Assembly: GCF_937981295.1 (NCBI RefSeq) | Contig: NZ_CALJPC010000071.1 | Span: forward strand, 124,001 to 188,000 | Source: an uncultured Campylobacter sp. | GTDB lineage: Bacteria > Campylobacterota > Campylobacteria > Campylobacterales > Campylobacteraceae | Length of the DNA: 64,000 nt | Direction of reading: 5' to 3' | In this document: in pieces, positions 52,627 to 61,998 of the stretch | Position numbering within the stretch: position 1 is the stretch's first letter | Layout of the letters: each line of letters opens with the position of its first letter | Translations under genes and position numbers: made by a program | The notes under the pieces: generated by a model | What the model was told of the DNA's origin: nothing | What the model saw: only the letters and a program-made list of their open reading frames with translations | Databases searched by the model: none

Positions 52627-53358
52627 TTATTTCAGCACCTTGCCTAAAATCCCGGCACCTTTGCCGACGGCGCTGCCGCGAAGCGCGCTTTCTTTTTCCC
52701 TCATTACCGCAAACAGCCCGTCCAGCGTCTTTTGCGTTATGTAATCGTTCAAATCCTCGCCCTGCTTAGGCAGATACTCGCTCGCACCCAGCCCGCGCGC
52801 GATGTTTTGCACCGCTTCATTGCCCGCGATCTTATTTTGCGCGAAGGAATTTAGCCCGTTATACGCCGTCGCGAAGCTGTTTTTGCTCATCATATCGCTT
52901 ACGATCGGTCTAAAAACCGCCCGCAGCTTCGCGCCCGATTTGCTCTGCAAATACTCGCTAAGCGCCGTGTCGCCGCCGCCGATGAGCTTTTTAACGTCGG
53001 CATCGCTCATAGATTTCAGATCTTGCAAAAATATCTTGCTCGCACCGCTCACCGCCTTGGTAGCAGCATCGTTCATACTCACGACGAGCTCGCGCTCCCA
53101 TTTATCGCCGCCCACCTTTCTCGCAAGCTTCGCAGCCGCCTTAAGCGAAGGAGGAAGCTCGATCTTGGCGGTCTTGCTGTGGATGTAGCCCCTAGCGAGC
53201 TCGGCTACGGCGCGATTCGTAGCCGAGGCAAGCAGGTCTTTGTAGTTTCCGCTCTGAGTCGCACCGAGCACGTCTGCGCCCTGCTTTAGGATATCCGTTA
53301 CGTCCGCATGCGCAAGCGACAGCGACGCGGCGGCTAGTAAAACCATAAATTTTTTCAT
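52627..53358 (-). CDS. DUF4197 family exported protein
   Basis: 243 residues from the ATG at 53358 (AAAGG upstream). Signal peptide MKKFMVLLAAASLSLAHA, then a helical domain with KLARKVGGDKWERELV, MNDAATKAVSGASKIF and LSEYLQSKSGAKL, which match DUF4197. Function of the family is unknown; it is periplasmic. Monocistronic by position. Confidence 0.82.
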   Translation of the reverse strand: MKKFMVLLAAASLSLAHADVTDILKQGADVLGATQSGNYKDLLASATNRAVAELARGYIHSKTAKIELPPSLKAAAKLARKVGGDKWERELVVSMNDAATKAVSGASKIFLQDLKSMSDADVKKLIGGGDTALSEYLQSKSGAKLRAVFRPIVSDMMSKNSFATAYNGLNSFAQNKIAGNEAVQNIARGLGASEYLPKQGEDLNDYITQKTLDGLFAVMREKESALRGSAVGKGAGILGKVLK

Positions 53359-53460
53359 ATTGCAACCTTTGGATAAAATTTGCGCCATTATGCCAAAATG
53401 CGGTAAACGCTCAGCCCGTGTTCGGTTTAAATTTACGCGCTGCGCGGGCGAGCTGAGATA

Positions 53461-53568
53461 AAATTTTAGGCTAAATTTAAAGCGGATTCGGGGTTAAATT
53501 TTAAGCGTCAAATTTCAAAGCTAAATTTAACGGGCAAAATTTACCCGCAAAATTTAAAGATAAAATTT
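53461..53568. repeat. Array of AAATTT words at 12-14-bp spacing
   Basis: AAATTT occurs at 53462, 53474, 53497, 53511, 53523, 53537, 53550 and 53563: most steps are 12-14 bases, one is 23. It lies in the 483-base gene-free stretch 53359-53841, downstream of gdhA and upstream of the DUF4197 gene. No gene, tRNA or clear terminator seen in the rest of that stretch. Such spaced A/T tracts can bend DNA or bind nucleoid proteins; this is inference. Confidence 0.5.
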
Positions 53569-53841
53569 GGCGGCGGCGGACTTTGCGCGCTTGTAATTAA
53601 ATTTAAAAGCGGCACCATGACGACTTAAAATTTTAAAACCGTATTGCTTGGCACTATTTAAATTTACGCAGCACGCACGATGCCAACGCAAGACGCACAA
53701 AGCAAATTATAGCGATGAGCGGCATATCCTCAGCGCAAACGATTGAAATTTTATCAAACCCACCGTAGTTCAAAGGCTCGCCGTAAATTTAAAGAGCTTA
53801 AATTTGAAAGCGAGCTGCGGCTTTGGGCACGATAAGCAGGT

Positions 53842-55200
53842 CTAAACCAGCCCTTGATCCAACATCGCGTCGGCTACGCGGCGAAAGCCCGCGATATTCG
53901 AGCCCAGCACGAGATTGCCCTCCGCGCCGAATTCCTTCGAAGTCTCGTAGCTGGTGCGAAATATGTGACGCATGATCTCGCGCAGCTTGCCATCGACCTG
54001 TTCGAAGCTCCACGACGCCATCTGCGCGTTTTGCGCCATCTCAAGCCCGCTCGTAGCCACGCCTCCCGCATTCGCCGCCTTCGCAGGACCGAAAAGAAGG
54101 TCTTTTTGTGAGAGCATAAAATCGACCGCTTCAAGCGTGCTGGGCATATTCGCGCCCTCGCAAACCATGCGACATCCGTTGGCATAGAGAGTCTTTACGT
54201 CTTGTAGATTAAGCTCGTTTTGCGTGGCGCTCGGAAACGCCGCGTCGCACGGCACGCTCCACACACCGTTGCGGCCTGCGGGATAGGCGCTTACGGGGGT
54301 AAATTTTGCGCCGGGGCGCTCCTTGATATATTCGCAAAGCCCCACGCGCAGCTGCTCTTTTAGCTTTTTAAGAAGCATTACGTCGATTCCTTCGGCGTCA
54401 TAAATAAAGCCCGTAGAATCGCTCACGGTGACGGGCTTAGCCTGCATTTGATAGAGCTTTTCGGCTGTGTAGATCGCAACGTTGCCGGCGCCTGAGATCG
54501 TGCAAATTTTGCCGTGCAGCGAATCGCCTCTGGTAGCGAGCATCTCGTTTGCAAAATAGACCGATCCGTAGCCCGTAGCCTCGGTGCGCGCAAGACTACC
54601 GCCCCAGCTTAGCCCCTTGCCCGTAAGAGCGCCGTCGAATCTGCGGGTGAGCTTTTTATACGCGCCGTACATATAGCCGATCTCGCGACCGCCCACGCCG
54701 ATGTCGCCCGCAGGCACGTCGGTATTGGAGCTGATTAGGCGGTGAAGCTCTAACATAAAAGCTTGACAAAATCTCATAATCTCGCCGTCGCTCTTGCCCT
54801 TGGGATCGAAATTGGCGCCGCCTTTTGCGCCGCCGATATTAAGACCCGTGAGGGAATTTTTAAAAATTTGCTCAAACCCTAAAAATTTTAAAACGCCCAA
54901 ATTTACGCTCGGATGAAAGCGCAGACCGCCTTTGTAAGGACCCAGAGCGGAATTGAACTCTATGCGATATCCCGTATGCACGCAGGGCTCGCCGCCGTCG
55001 CTCATATAGACGACGCGAAACATCATCGTGCGCTCGGGCGCCAAAATACGCTCTAAAATTTTATTTTTCACGTATCGTTCATCGCGCTTTAGAAGCGGTA
55101 TGAGCGAGTATAAAATCTCGGTCGATGCCTGGATAAAGACCTCCTGGCCGGGATTGGCGCGCTTTAAATTTAGCAGCAAGCCGTCGATGTAAGATTTCAT
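53842..55200 (-). CDS. gdhA: NADP-type glutamate dehydrogenase
   Basis: 452 residues, hexameric-type length. Glutamate-binding lysine region GPYKGGLRFHPSVNLGVLKFLGFEQ, catalytic GGAKGGANFDPKGKSDGE and the NAD(P)-binding SGAGNVAIYTAEK. Converts 2-oxoglutarate and ammonia to glutamate. AAGGAGG lies within the end of mqnA, which it overlaps by four bases. Confidence 0.95.
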   Translation of the reverse strand: MKSYIDGLLLNLKRANPGQEVFIQASTEILYSLIPLLKRDERYVKNKILERILAPERTMMFRVVYMSDGGEPCVHTGYRIEFNSALGPYKGGLRFHPSVNLGVLKFLGFEQIFKNSLTGLNIGGAKGGANFDPKGKSDGEIMRFCQAFMLELHRLISSNTDVPAGDIGVGGREIGYMYGAYKKLTRRFDGALTGKGLSWGGSLARTEATGYGSVYFANEMLATRGDSLHGKICTISGAGNVAIYTAEKLYQMQAKPVTVSDSTGFIYDAEGIDVMLLKKLKEQLRVGLCEYIKERPGAKFTPVSAYPAGRNGVWSVPCDAAFPSATQNELNLQDVKTLYANGCRMVCEGANMPSTLEAVDFMLSQKDLLFGPAKAANAGGVATSGLEMAQNAQMASWSFEQVDGKLREIMRHIFRTSYETSKEFGAEGNLVLGSNIAGFRRVADAMLDQGLV

Positions 55201-55889
55201 AGTTCCTCCTTTTGAACCGGATTAAATTTTAATTTTTTGGCTTTAGCGATAAATTTTTTCAGCGCCAGCTCCTCGCGAACGCCGATCTCATAGCCTATAA
55301 ATTTCAGATAATTTAAAATTTCACGCTCTTTTATGTCACGCGAAAAGGCGTAGCTTTGCAGAATATATCTTGGAATTTTAATGCGCGATCGTAAAAATTT
55401 CGTCGCCAGGCGCGAGTAAGCCTTATCGTTTTTCACGCAGCACAGCCGCCCGAAAACGAAAGGTAGGCCCGTGCGCTGCTGCCAAATTTCGCCCAGATCG
55501 TAGAATTTATCCCTACCCTGCGAAAGTAGCGCCTTTAGAGCGTTATCGCCGATTAGCACCTCACCGCTAAGATCCAGCACGTGAGCTAACATATTTGAGC
55601 TCATTGACGCGGGATCGAGTCTGGGCGCCGAGTTTTTGCGCACGAGCACGCTTAACACTTCGCGCTTTGCGACGATTCCCAAAGGCAGTTTGCGGTATTT
55701 TGCGCGGCGGCTTTCGATGCTGGAGATTACCGCGGCGTCTATGCGCCTAAAATAAAGATCGGCGCAGAGTTTGCTCGGCACCCCTTTTTTAAATTCTATC
55801 GATTTTTTAACATAAGACGGCAGCGGAAGGGATTTTAAAAATACGTGAAAAGGGAGCAAATTTAGATAATCGATTTTGCCTAATAACAT
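55197..55889 (-). CDS. mqnA: Chorismate dehydratase MqnA
   Basis: 230 residues with the MqnA/MqnD solute-binding-like fold: GKIDYLNLLPFHVFL at the start, KGVPSKLCADLYFRRIDAAVIS, EVLIGDNALKALL and DLGEIWQQRTGLPFVFG. It dehydrates chorismate to 3-enolpyruvylbenzoate, the entry to futalosine menaquinone synthesis. Overlaps gdhA by four bases (ATGA), an odd but clear pairing. Confidence 0.9.
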   Translation of the reverse strand: MLLGKIDYLNLLPFHVFLKSLPLPSYVKKSIEFKKGVPSKLCADLYFRRIDAAVISSIESRRAKYRKLPLGIVAKREVLSVLVRKNSAPRLDPASMSSNMLAHVLDLSGEVLIGDNALKALLSQGRDKFYDLGEIWQQRTGLPFVFGRLCCVKNDKAYSRLATKFLRSRIKIPRYILQSYAFSRDIKEREILNYLKFIGYEIGVREELALKKFIAKAKKLKFNPVQKEEL

Positions 55890-55967
55890 AACTTTCTCCG
55901 AATTTAGCGCAGGAAAAGAGGTTAAATTCCGGCGCTAAATCGGAATTTAACCAAAAAATTTCAGGAT

Positions 55968-56339
55968 TTATTTGACCTCGGTGATCGGGATGGATTTGTA
56001 TTTACTAAACTCCACTATGCCCTCGCCTTTTTTGAAGTGGATGCTCACTCCGTCCTTATTCTCCATATAGATGCCGTCGGCAGCGCGGTCGCGCTTGAGG
56101 TCGTAGCTTTTGCCGCTATCGTCCTTTAACACGGCGGTATTGAAATCGTCGTTTGAGCTAAGCGAAAGCTTTTTGCCCTTGTCATCAACGAAATAGAAGG
56201 TCTTTGCGTTCTCTTGAGTTATGGTTTTTTCGCTCTGTGCTTGCTTATTCATAGCGCTATCCGGGGATTGGCGGAGCTGGTTTGAGCCGCATCCTAGCAA
56301 AACTAACGCCAAAGCGGCGCACGATAGAACTTTAAACAT
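55968..56339 (-). CDS. Lipoprotein, MliC-like
   Basis: 123 residues. Lipobox LLGC with Cys17, then a Gln/Ser linker and a small beta domain (about 45-120: YFVDDKGKKLSLSSND, then GIYMENKDGVSIHFKKGEG) that resembles the lysozyme-inhibitor MliC fold. Usual MliC cysteines are missing in the domain, so the match is tentative. Start overlaps pncB by eight bases. Confidence 0.6.
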   Translation of the reverse strand: MFKVLSCAALALVLLGCGSNQLRQSPDSAMNKQAQSEKTITQENAKTFYFVDDKGKKLSLSSNDDFNTAVLKDDSGKSYDLKRDRAADGIYMENKDGVSIHFKKGEGIVEFSKYKSIPITEVK

Positions 56340-57780
56340 ATTTCTCCTTTAAATTTAGGTTACACTCGTTGATGAGTGATTTTCGGATATCCCAAAGCTT
56401 TTGAGAGAGATCCACTTTGTAGCTTTGCGGATGGACGTTGCGAAGGTGCTCGAGCCAAAATTTGCTCTTTTGCTCCTTGCTAAAACGCGCGATCTCACTT
56501 ACCGTGCGGCGCACACCTACGAATTTGCCATCCTTGAAAACGGAACGTAAGAGCTTATGCGTGCTGAAATTCGTTAAAATTTTACGCTTGTAGGTGTAAA
56601 GAGGGTGAAAAATTTCAAGCGGCGCGCTCTCATCTATGCTCTCTCCATCAAGCGTGATCAGATCGGCAAGCGCCATGCCGTTATCTTTGTCGTAGAGTCT
56701 AAAGACCTGCTTATAGCCGGGATTATTGATCTTGCGCGGATCGTTTGAAATTTTGATCTTAGCTATGATCTCGCCATCTTTTTCGATACCGCTTAGCTTA
56801 TACACGCCGCCTAGACTCGAACTATCTCCGCCCGTAATAAGCCTAGTGCCGATCCCCCAGTTGTCGATTTTGGCGTCGAAAAGCTTAAGCTGATCGATCG
56901 CGTATTCGTCTAGATCATTCGACGCGGTGATCTTTGCGTCATTAAAGCCCGCAGCGTCGAGCATCTTACGCGCCTGTTTGGTCAGATACTCCAGATCGCC
57001 CGAATCTATGCGGATTCCAAGCGGCTCATGACCGCTCGCGCGAAGCTCTTTAAAAACCTTGATCGCATTCGGCACGCCGCTTGCGAGAGTATCGTAGGTA
57101 TCGACAAGCAAAAGCGTGCTGTTCGGATAAATTTTAGCGTAGGCGCGAAACGCCTCCAGCTCGCTATCAAAGCTCTGAATCCAAGAGTGCGAGTGGGTGC
57201 CGATCGCGGGGACGCCGAATTTCTTTGCGGCGAGCACGTTTGACGTGGCACTGCAGCCGCCTATAATCGCAGCTTTTGCGCCGTAGATGCCCGCACTTCG
57301 CCCCTGCGCGCGGCGCAAGCCAAACTCCATCACCAAATCGCCTTTGGCGCTAAAGTTTATACGCGAACTTTTCGTGGCGACTAGAGTTTGGAAATTTATC
57401 GTGTTTAAAATCGCCGTCTCGATGAGCTGAGCCTCCATGATATTTGCCTTGACGCGAATTAGCGGCTCGTGCGGAAATACGATCTGCCCCTCATCCATGG
57501 CGTAAATTTCGCCGCTAAATTTAAAGCCTCTTAGAAATTCCAAAAATTCAGGCTTAAAGAAATTTAGACTTTTTAGATATGCGATGTCGTCGTCGCTAAA
57601 TTTTAAGTTTTCGATATAATCCACAACCTCGTTTAAGCCGCAAAATATCGCGTAACCGCCGCCGCTTGGGTTTTTACGATAAAAAACGTCAAAAACCGCC
57701 GTCTGATCGGGCTTTGTAAAAAAATAGCCCTGCATCATACTAAGCTGATAAAAATCGGTAAGTAAAGCCAAATCTTTCAT
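56332..57780 (-). CDS. pncB: Nicotinate phosphoribosyltransferase
   Basis: 482 residues. LLTDFYQLSMMQGYFF at the start, EFGLRRAQGRSAGIYGAKAA, the phosphohistidine loop GTHSHSWIQSF, and GIRIDSGDLEYL with SNDLDEYAI. Salvages nicotinate to NAMN for NAD synthesis. Upstream gene is malic enzyme, 45 bases away, so the cluster may be co-transcribed. Confidence 0.94.
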   Translation of the reverse strand: MKDLALLTDFYQLSMMQGYFFTKPDQTAVFDVFYRKNPSGGGYAIFCGLNEVVDYIENLKFSDDDIAYLKSLNFFKPEFLEFLRGFKFSGEIYAMDEGQIVFPHEPLIRVKANIMEAQLIETAILNTINFQTLVATKSSRINFSAKGDLVMEFGLRRAQGRSAGIYGAKAAIIGGCSATSNVLAAKKFGVPAIGTHSHSWIQSFDSELEAFRAYAKIYPNSTLLLVDTYDTLASGVPNAIKVFKELRASGHEPLGIRIDSGDLEYLTKQARKMLDAAGFNDAKITASNDLDEYAIDQLKLFDAKIDNWGIGTRLITGGDSSSLGGVYKLSGIEKDGEIIAKIKISNDPRKINNPGYKQVFRLYDKDNGMALADLITLDGESIDESAPLEIFHPLYTYKRKILTNFSTHKLLRSVFKDGKFVGVRRTVSEIARFSKEQKSKFWLEHLRNVHPQSYKVDLSQKLWDIRKSLINECNLNLKEKYV

Positions 57781-57825
57781 TTACGCCTCTTAAAATTTAA
57801 TCTCGCCTCGTGCTAGAGCAAAAAA

Positions 57826-59082
57826 TCATAGCTTTTTAGCTTCCAGGCTCTTTTTATAAGTCTCAGCGTCGAAGCCTTTGACGCGAGCGACGCCGTCATC
57901 TACCGCAGCTTTTGCGACGGCCGTCGAGATCACGGCAAATACGCGCGGATCGAAAGGATTTGGGATCACGTAGTCTTTGCCGAATTTCAAGCTATCCTTG
58001 CCCAGCATCTTGCGGATTTCCGCAGGAACCTCTTCGCGAGCAAGATCTGCCATCGCGCGAGCGGCCGCAATTTTCATATTTTCGGTAATCTTTTTGGCTC
58101 TTACGTCAAGCGCGCCACGGAAGATATACGGAAAGCCCAAAACGTTATTGATCTGATTTGCGAAGTCGCTTCTGCCGGTACCTACGATCGCGTCGTTTCG
58201 TACTTCCTCGACCTCGCTTGGATAAATTTCGGGTACCGGATTTGCAAGCGCAAAAATGATCGGATGCGGCGCCATAGTACTTACCATCTCTTTGGTTAAA
58301 ACGCCCGGCTTGCTAAGGCCCAAAAACATATCCGCGCCCTTCATCGCGTCCTCTAGCGTGCGATCTGCGGTATCTAGGGCAAATTCTTTCTTTTGCTCGG
58401 TAAGATCGGTGCGACCCTTGTGGATCACCCCTTTGGAATCGAGCATTATGATATGTTTGGCGCCTAAATTACGATACATCTTTGCACACGCTATGCCAGC
58501 AGCGCCCGAGCCGCTAACTACGATCTTCATATCCTCGATCTTTTTGCCGCTGATGAGGGCTGCATTGATTAGCCCTGCGCCCGTAATCATAGCGGTGCCA
58601 TGTTGATCGTCGTGCATGACTGGGATATCGACGGATTTTTGTAGCTCGCGCTCAATCTCGAAGCACTCGGGAGCTTTAATATCCTCTAAATTTATACCGC
58701 CGAACGTAGGCGCAAGCGCTTTGCAAATTTCAATTATCTTTTTAGGATCTTTTTCGTCGATCTCGATATCGAAGGCATCAACGCCGCCGAATTTTTTAAA
58801 CAAAACCGCCTTGCCCTCCATTACGGGCTTTCCGGCGATCGCGCCGATATCACCAAGCCCCAAAACTGCCGTGCCGTTAGTGATAACAGCTACGAGATTG
58901 GCTTTATTAGTGTATTTAAACGCAGCCTCGTGATCACTTTCGATCACTTTACAAGGCTCCGCGACGCCCGGCGTATATGCAAGCGCCAAATCCTCCGCCG
59001 TAGCGCACGGGGTTTTTACATTCGTTCCGATTTTACCGCCTATGTGGTACTTCAAAGCCGCTTCAACGTTTACTTTAGCCAT
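57826..59082 (-). CDS. Malic enzyme (oxaloacetate-decarboxylating)
   Basis: 418 residues, the short form without a phosphotransacetylase domain. LAYTPGVAEPCK at the start, malate-binding VMEGKAVLFKKFGGVDAFDIE, HDDQHGTAMITGAGLINA and the dinucleotide-binding VVSGSGAAGIACAKMY. Converts malate to pyruvate with NAD(P)+. It lies one base after gltX. Confidence 0.94.
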   Translation of the reverse strand: MAKVNVEAALKYHIGGKIGTNVKTPCATAEDLALAYTPGVAEPCKVIESDHEAAFKYTNKANLVAVITNGTAVLGLGDIGAIAGKPVMEGKAVLFKKFGGVDAFDIEIDEKDPKKIIEICKALAPTFGGINLEDIKAPECFEIERELQKSVDIPVMHDDQHGTAMITGAGLINAALISGKKIEDMKIVVSGSGAAGIACAKMYRNLGAKHIIMLDSKGVIHKGRTDLTEQKKEFALDTADRTLEDAMKGADMFLGLSKPGVLTKEMVSTMAPHPIIFALANPVPEIYPSEVEEVRNDAIVGTGRSDFANQINNVLGFPYIFRGALDVRAKKITENMKIAAARAMADLAREEVPAEIRKMLGKDSLKFGKDYVIPNPFDPRVFAVISTAVAKAAVDDGVARVKGFDAETYKKSLEAKKL

Positions 59083-59083
59083 T

Positions 59084-60463
59084 TTATAATCCTTTTTTGA
59101 TTAAATTTGAAATTCTCGTTTTAACTTCGTCGCTTCCTAAAATTTCACAAATTTCAAAAATCGACGGACTTACGCTTCCCCCCGTGATCGCAACGCGCAG
59201 CGGCTGGGCAAGATCCTTTAGCTTGGCGCCGTTTGCGTCCAAAAACCCCATCGTCTCCTCCTCGCACTCCTTTGCGTTTAAATTTGCGCTTAGAGTATCC
59301 GAAAATTTTGCGAGTAAGCTTAGCGAACTTTCGGTTACAAATTTCTTATACGCCTTCTCGTCATAGCAGCTCGGGCGATTTAGAAGAATTTTAATGCCCT
59401 CGGCCATCTCCACTAACGTCTTTGCGCGCTGTTTGTACTGCTGGGCGATGAGATGTTTTTTCGCGTGCGAGCGGATATCGACGCCGAATTCCACAAGCTG
59501 CGTGGCAAGCTCATCATCGCCCGAGTTTTTAATATAATGTGCGTTTAGCCACTCAAGTTTGGTTTGATTGAAGGTGCTGGAGCTCTTGCTGATATGGTTA
59601 GGATCAAAGTATCGCTTCATCTCCTCCATGCTAAAAATTTCATCATCCCCGTGGCTCCAGCCCAGACGTACTAAGAAATTTAGCAGAGCTTGCGGCAGAT
59701 AACCCATGCGCTTATACTCCATCACGTCGGTAGCGCCGTGGCGTTTGCTCAGCTTGCTGCCGTCGGTGCCGTTGATCATCGCGACGTGGTAAAATTTAGG
59801 GATTTTAAAGCCTAGCGCATTATACAGCACGATCTGCTTCGGGGTGTTGCTTAGATGATCGTCGCCGCGGATCACGTCTGTGACGCCCATCAGCGCGTCG
59901 TCTATCACGACCGTGAAGTTATACGTAGGCGTGCCGTCGCTTCTAGCGATGATGAAATCGTCCAAAATATCGGCGGCATTAAATTTTATCTCGCCCTTGA
60001 TGCCGTCGTTAAATTCTATCATGCCGCTAAGCGGGGCTTTTATACGCACTACAGGCTCGATCCCAGCAGGCGGCGTGCCGGTAAAGTCGCGATAGCGATT
60101 ATCGTAGCGCGGGCGCTCTTTGCGAGCTTCCTGCTGCGCGCGCAGCTCGTCCAGCTCATCCTTGCTCATATAGCATCTGTATGCCTTGCCCTCATCTAGC
60201 AGCTTTTGGACATATTGTTTGTAAAGATCGAAGCGTGAGCTTTGATACACGATCTGCCCGTCATAGTCCAGATTGCACCACTTAAAGGCTTCCTCGATCG
60301 CCTTAGCAGCCTCCTGCGAATTGCGCTTCAGATCAGTGTCCTCGATGCGCAGCAGGAATTTGCCGCCGTTTGCTCTAGCGTAAAGATAACTAAAAAGCGC
60401 CGTTCTAAGTCCGCCGATATGTAAATATCCCGTAGGACTCGGCGCAAAACGAGTTACTATCAT
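59084..60463 (-). CDS. gltX: Glutamyl-tRNA synthetase (GltX; possibly the GltX2 type)
   Basis: 459 residues from the ATG at 60463, with AAAGGAAT upstream. HIGG at 15-18 (HIGH motif) and KLSKR in DGSKLSKRHG (KMSKS motif). Epsilonproteobacteria have two paralogues, one of which charges tRNA-Gln for later amidation; the position, next to malic enzyme and the SurA-like gene, matches gltX2 of C. jejuni as I remember it. Which tRNA it charges cannot be read here. Confidence 0.93.
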   Translation of the reverse strand: MIVTRFAPSPTGYLHIGGLRTALFSYLYARANGGKFLLRIEDTDLKRNSQEAAKAIEEAFKWCNLDYDGQIVYQSSRFDLYKQYVQKLLDEGKAYRCYMSKDELDELRAQQEARKERPRYDNRYRDFTGTPPAGIEPVVRIKAPLSGMIEFNDGIKGEIKFNAADILDDFIIARSDGTPTYNFTVVIDDALMGVTDVIRGDDHLSNTPKQIVLYNALGFKIPKFYHVAMINGTDGSKLSKRHGATDVMEYKRMGYLPQALLNFLVRLGWSHGDDEIFSMEEMKRYFDPNHISKSSSTFNQTKLEWLNAHYIKNSGDDELATQLVEFGVDIRSHAKKHLIAQQYKQRAKTLVEMAEGIKILLNRPSCYDEKAYKKFVTESSLSLLAKFSDTLSANLNAKECEEETMGFLDANGAKLKDLAQPLRVAITGGSVSPSIFEICEILGSDEVKTRISNLIKKGL

Positions 60464-60495
60464 AAAATTCCTTTGCAAAAATTACCATTTAATGT

Positions 60496-60501
60496 TATAA
60501 T
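60496..60501 (+). promoter_or_regulatory. -10 box of the SurA-like gene
   Basis: TATAAT 47 bases before the ATG at 60548, in the divergent spacer with gltX. Confidence 0.5.
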
Positions 60502-60547
60502 CGCGATCTTGTAATTATAAAGCAAAAAGACTAAATAAAGGTTAAAA

Positions 60548-61438
60548 ATGATAAAGAAACTGCTTTTTTCCGCAATGATCTGTGCTGTTTGTGCAAATGC
60601 CGAAGTAGTAAACGGCGTCATCGCCGTGGTAGATAATGAGCCCATCACCGGCTACGAACTAGCCAAAGTTCAAAAACTAACGGGCGCTTCACCGCAAGCC
60701 GCGATGGAAATTTTAATCGGGCAAAAGCTTCAACAATCCGAGATTAAACGCCGCGGCATCGCGGTAAATGACGCGGAGATCGACGCGAGGCTCAAAGCGA
60801 TCGCCGATCAAAATAGGCTTAGCTTAGACCAACTCAAAACCGCTGTGCAAAAGCAAGGCATGAACTACGATGACTTTAAAGCAAATGTCCGCCGCACACT
60901 GCTTGAAGAAAAGCTCTACGGTTCGATCTTTTCTGAAGTGCAGCACCGCACGACCCCTGAAAATGTCAAAAAATTCTATAGCCAAAATAGTTCATTATTC
61001 ACGACTTTCGACAGCATCACGCTCACCCGCTATATCGCAAAATCGCAAGCTCCGCTCGATAAGATCCGCGCAAATCCGAAGCTCCGTCCGAGCGATGTTT
61101 ACGTGATGCAAGGAACCCTAAAAGCAAACCAAATGGATGAGGGGCTCAAATACATCGTCACGAACGTCGAACAGGGCAAATTCTCGCCGATCATTCCTAC
61201 ACGCAACGGATATGAGATGTTTTATGTAAATGACAAAAAAGGGCTTCGTACACTTGATTTTGACAGCGTGCAAGAAAAGGCGATCGAAGGTTACGTGACC
61301 TCTGAGCGCAAAAAAGCGATCACCGAGTTCAACGATAGGCTCCGCTCAAATGCCAATATCCGAATCATCGAGCGCCCGCAGGCAAAAGCGCAAGGCGCAA
61401 AAACCGCTCCGAAAGTTAAAGTGCAAAAAAGGCAGTAA
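60548..61438 (+). CDS. SurA-like periplasmic peptidyl-prolyl isomerase/chaperone
   Basis: 296 residues. Signal peptide 1-18, SurA-type N-terminal domain (about 20-130, with NGVIAVVDNEPITGYEL and LLEEKLYGSIF) and one parvulin-like segment about 145-250. The tail is basic. It helps fold outer-membrane proteins. Matches the C. jejuni Cj1289 position (from memory). Last gene with the host composition. Confidence 0.88.
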   Translation: MIKKLLFSAMICAVCANAEVVNGVIAVVDNEPITGYELAKVQKLTGASPQAAMEILIGQKLQQSEIKRRGIAVNDAEIDARLKAIADQNRLSLDQLKTAVQKQGMNYDDFKANVRRTLLEEKLYGSIFSEVQHRTTPENVKKFYSQNSSLFTTFDSITLTRYIAKSQAPLDKIRANPKLRPSDVYVMQGTLKANQMDEGLKYIVTNVEQGKFSPIIPTRNGYEMFYVNDKKGLRTLDFDSVQEKAIEGYVTSERKKAITEFNDRLRSNANIRIIERPQAKAQGAKTAPKVKVQKRQ

Positions 61439-61998
61439 ATTTTAAAATCCGATGCCGCGTTAAATTTAATCGGAATTTTAAGATATGCTATCGCGAGAAA
61501 ATATAAATTAGCAGCCTTAATGGCATTCAGTTTTAATAAGAATTCTAAAAACGTGAAATTTAGTTCAAATTTTAAAGGTGCCTAGCGATAATAATCAGTG
61601 ATTTTACCGAGTTTGTAAGTAAATGACGGTATAATTTGTTGAGATTTTAAAACTTTTAGAAAAATCTTTAATTACCAAGATTTATATAAATTTCTATATC
61701 CGATATCTACTTCAATACCGACTTACGAATTAACTACCAATCTAAGCGTTAAAACTCTCATTTACTCTATGCTTTGATATAAAAATTATTGGCAAACGCA
61801 ATAAAAATTTAAAATTAATATATTTGTTTAGAGACTATATATTTAAAGTTTAGAAAGATGTTTTGAAGTAAAAAAATATCAATATTTGTTAGATAAAAAA
61901 AGTTATTGAACAATATTTAAAGAGTAAAATGATATTTCAGTAAATTGCCAAAAATAAATAAAAATTAATATATATGTGAAACAAAATTAGGAGGAAAA
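61439..61998. other. 560-bp gene-free transition to AT-rich DNA
   Basis: The first ~50 bases hold a weak hairpin (TAAAATCCGAT with ATCGGAATTTTA) that may end the SurA-like gene. After about 61500 GC falls sharply and by 61800 the sequence is almost only A and T, matching the pyrG side. No gene seen on either strand. If the window joins two genomes the junction lies here, most probably 61500-61800. Confidence 0.6.

Noticed and set aside
52497..52769. 90-codon arginine-rich plus-strand frame
   Set aside because: Overlaps the end of the DUF4197 gene on the opposite strand and has an implausible amino acid make-up.
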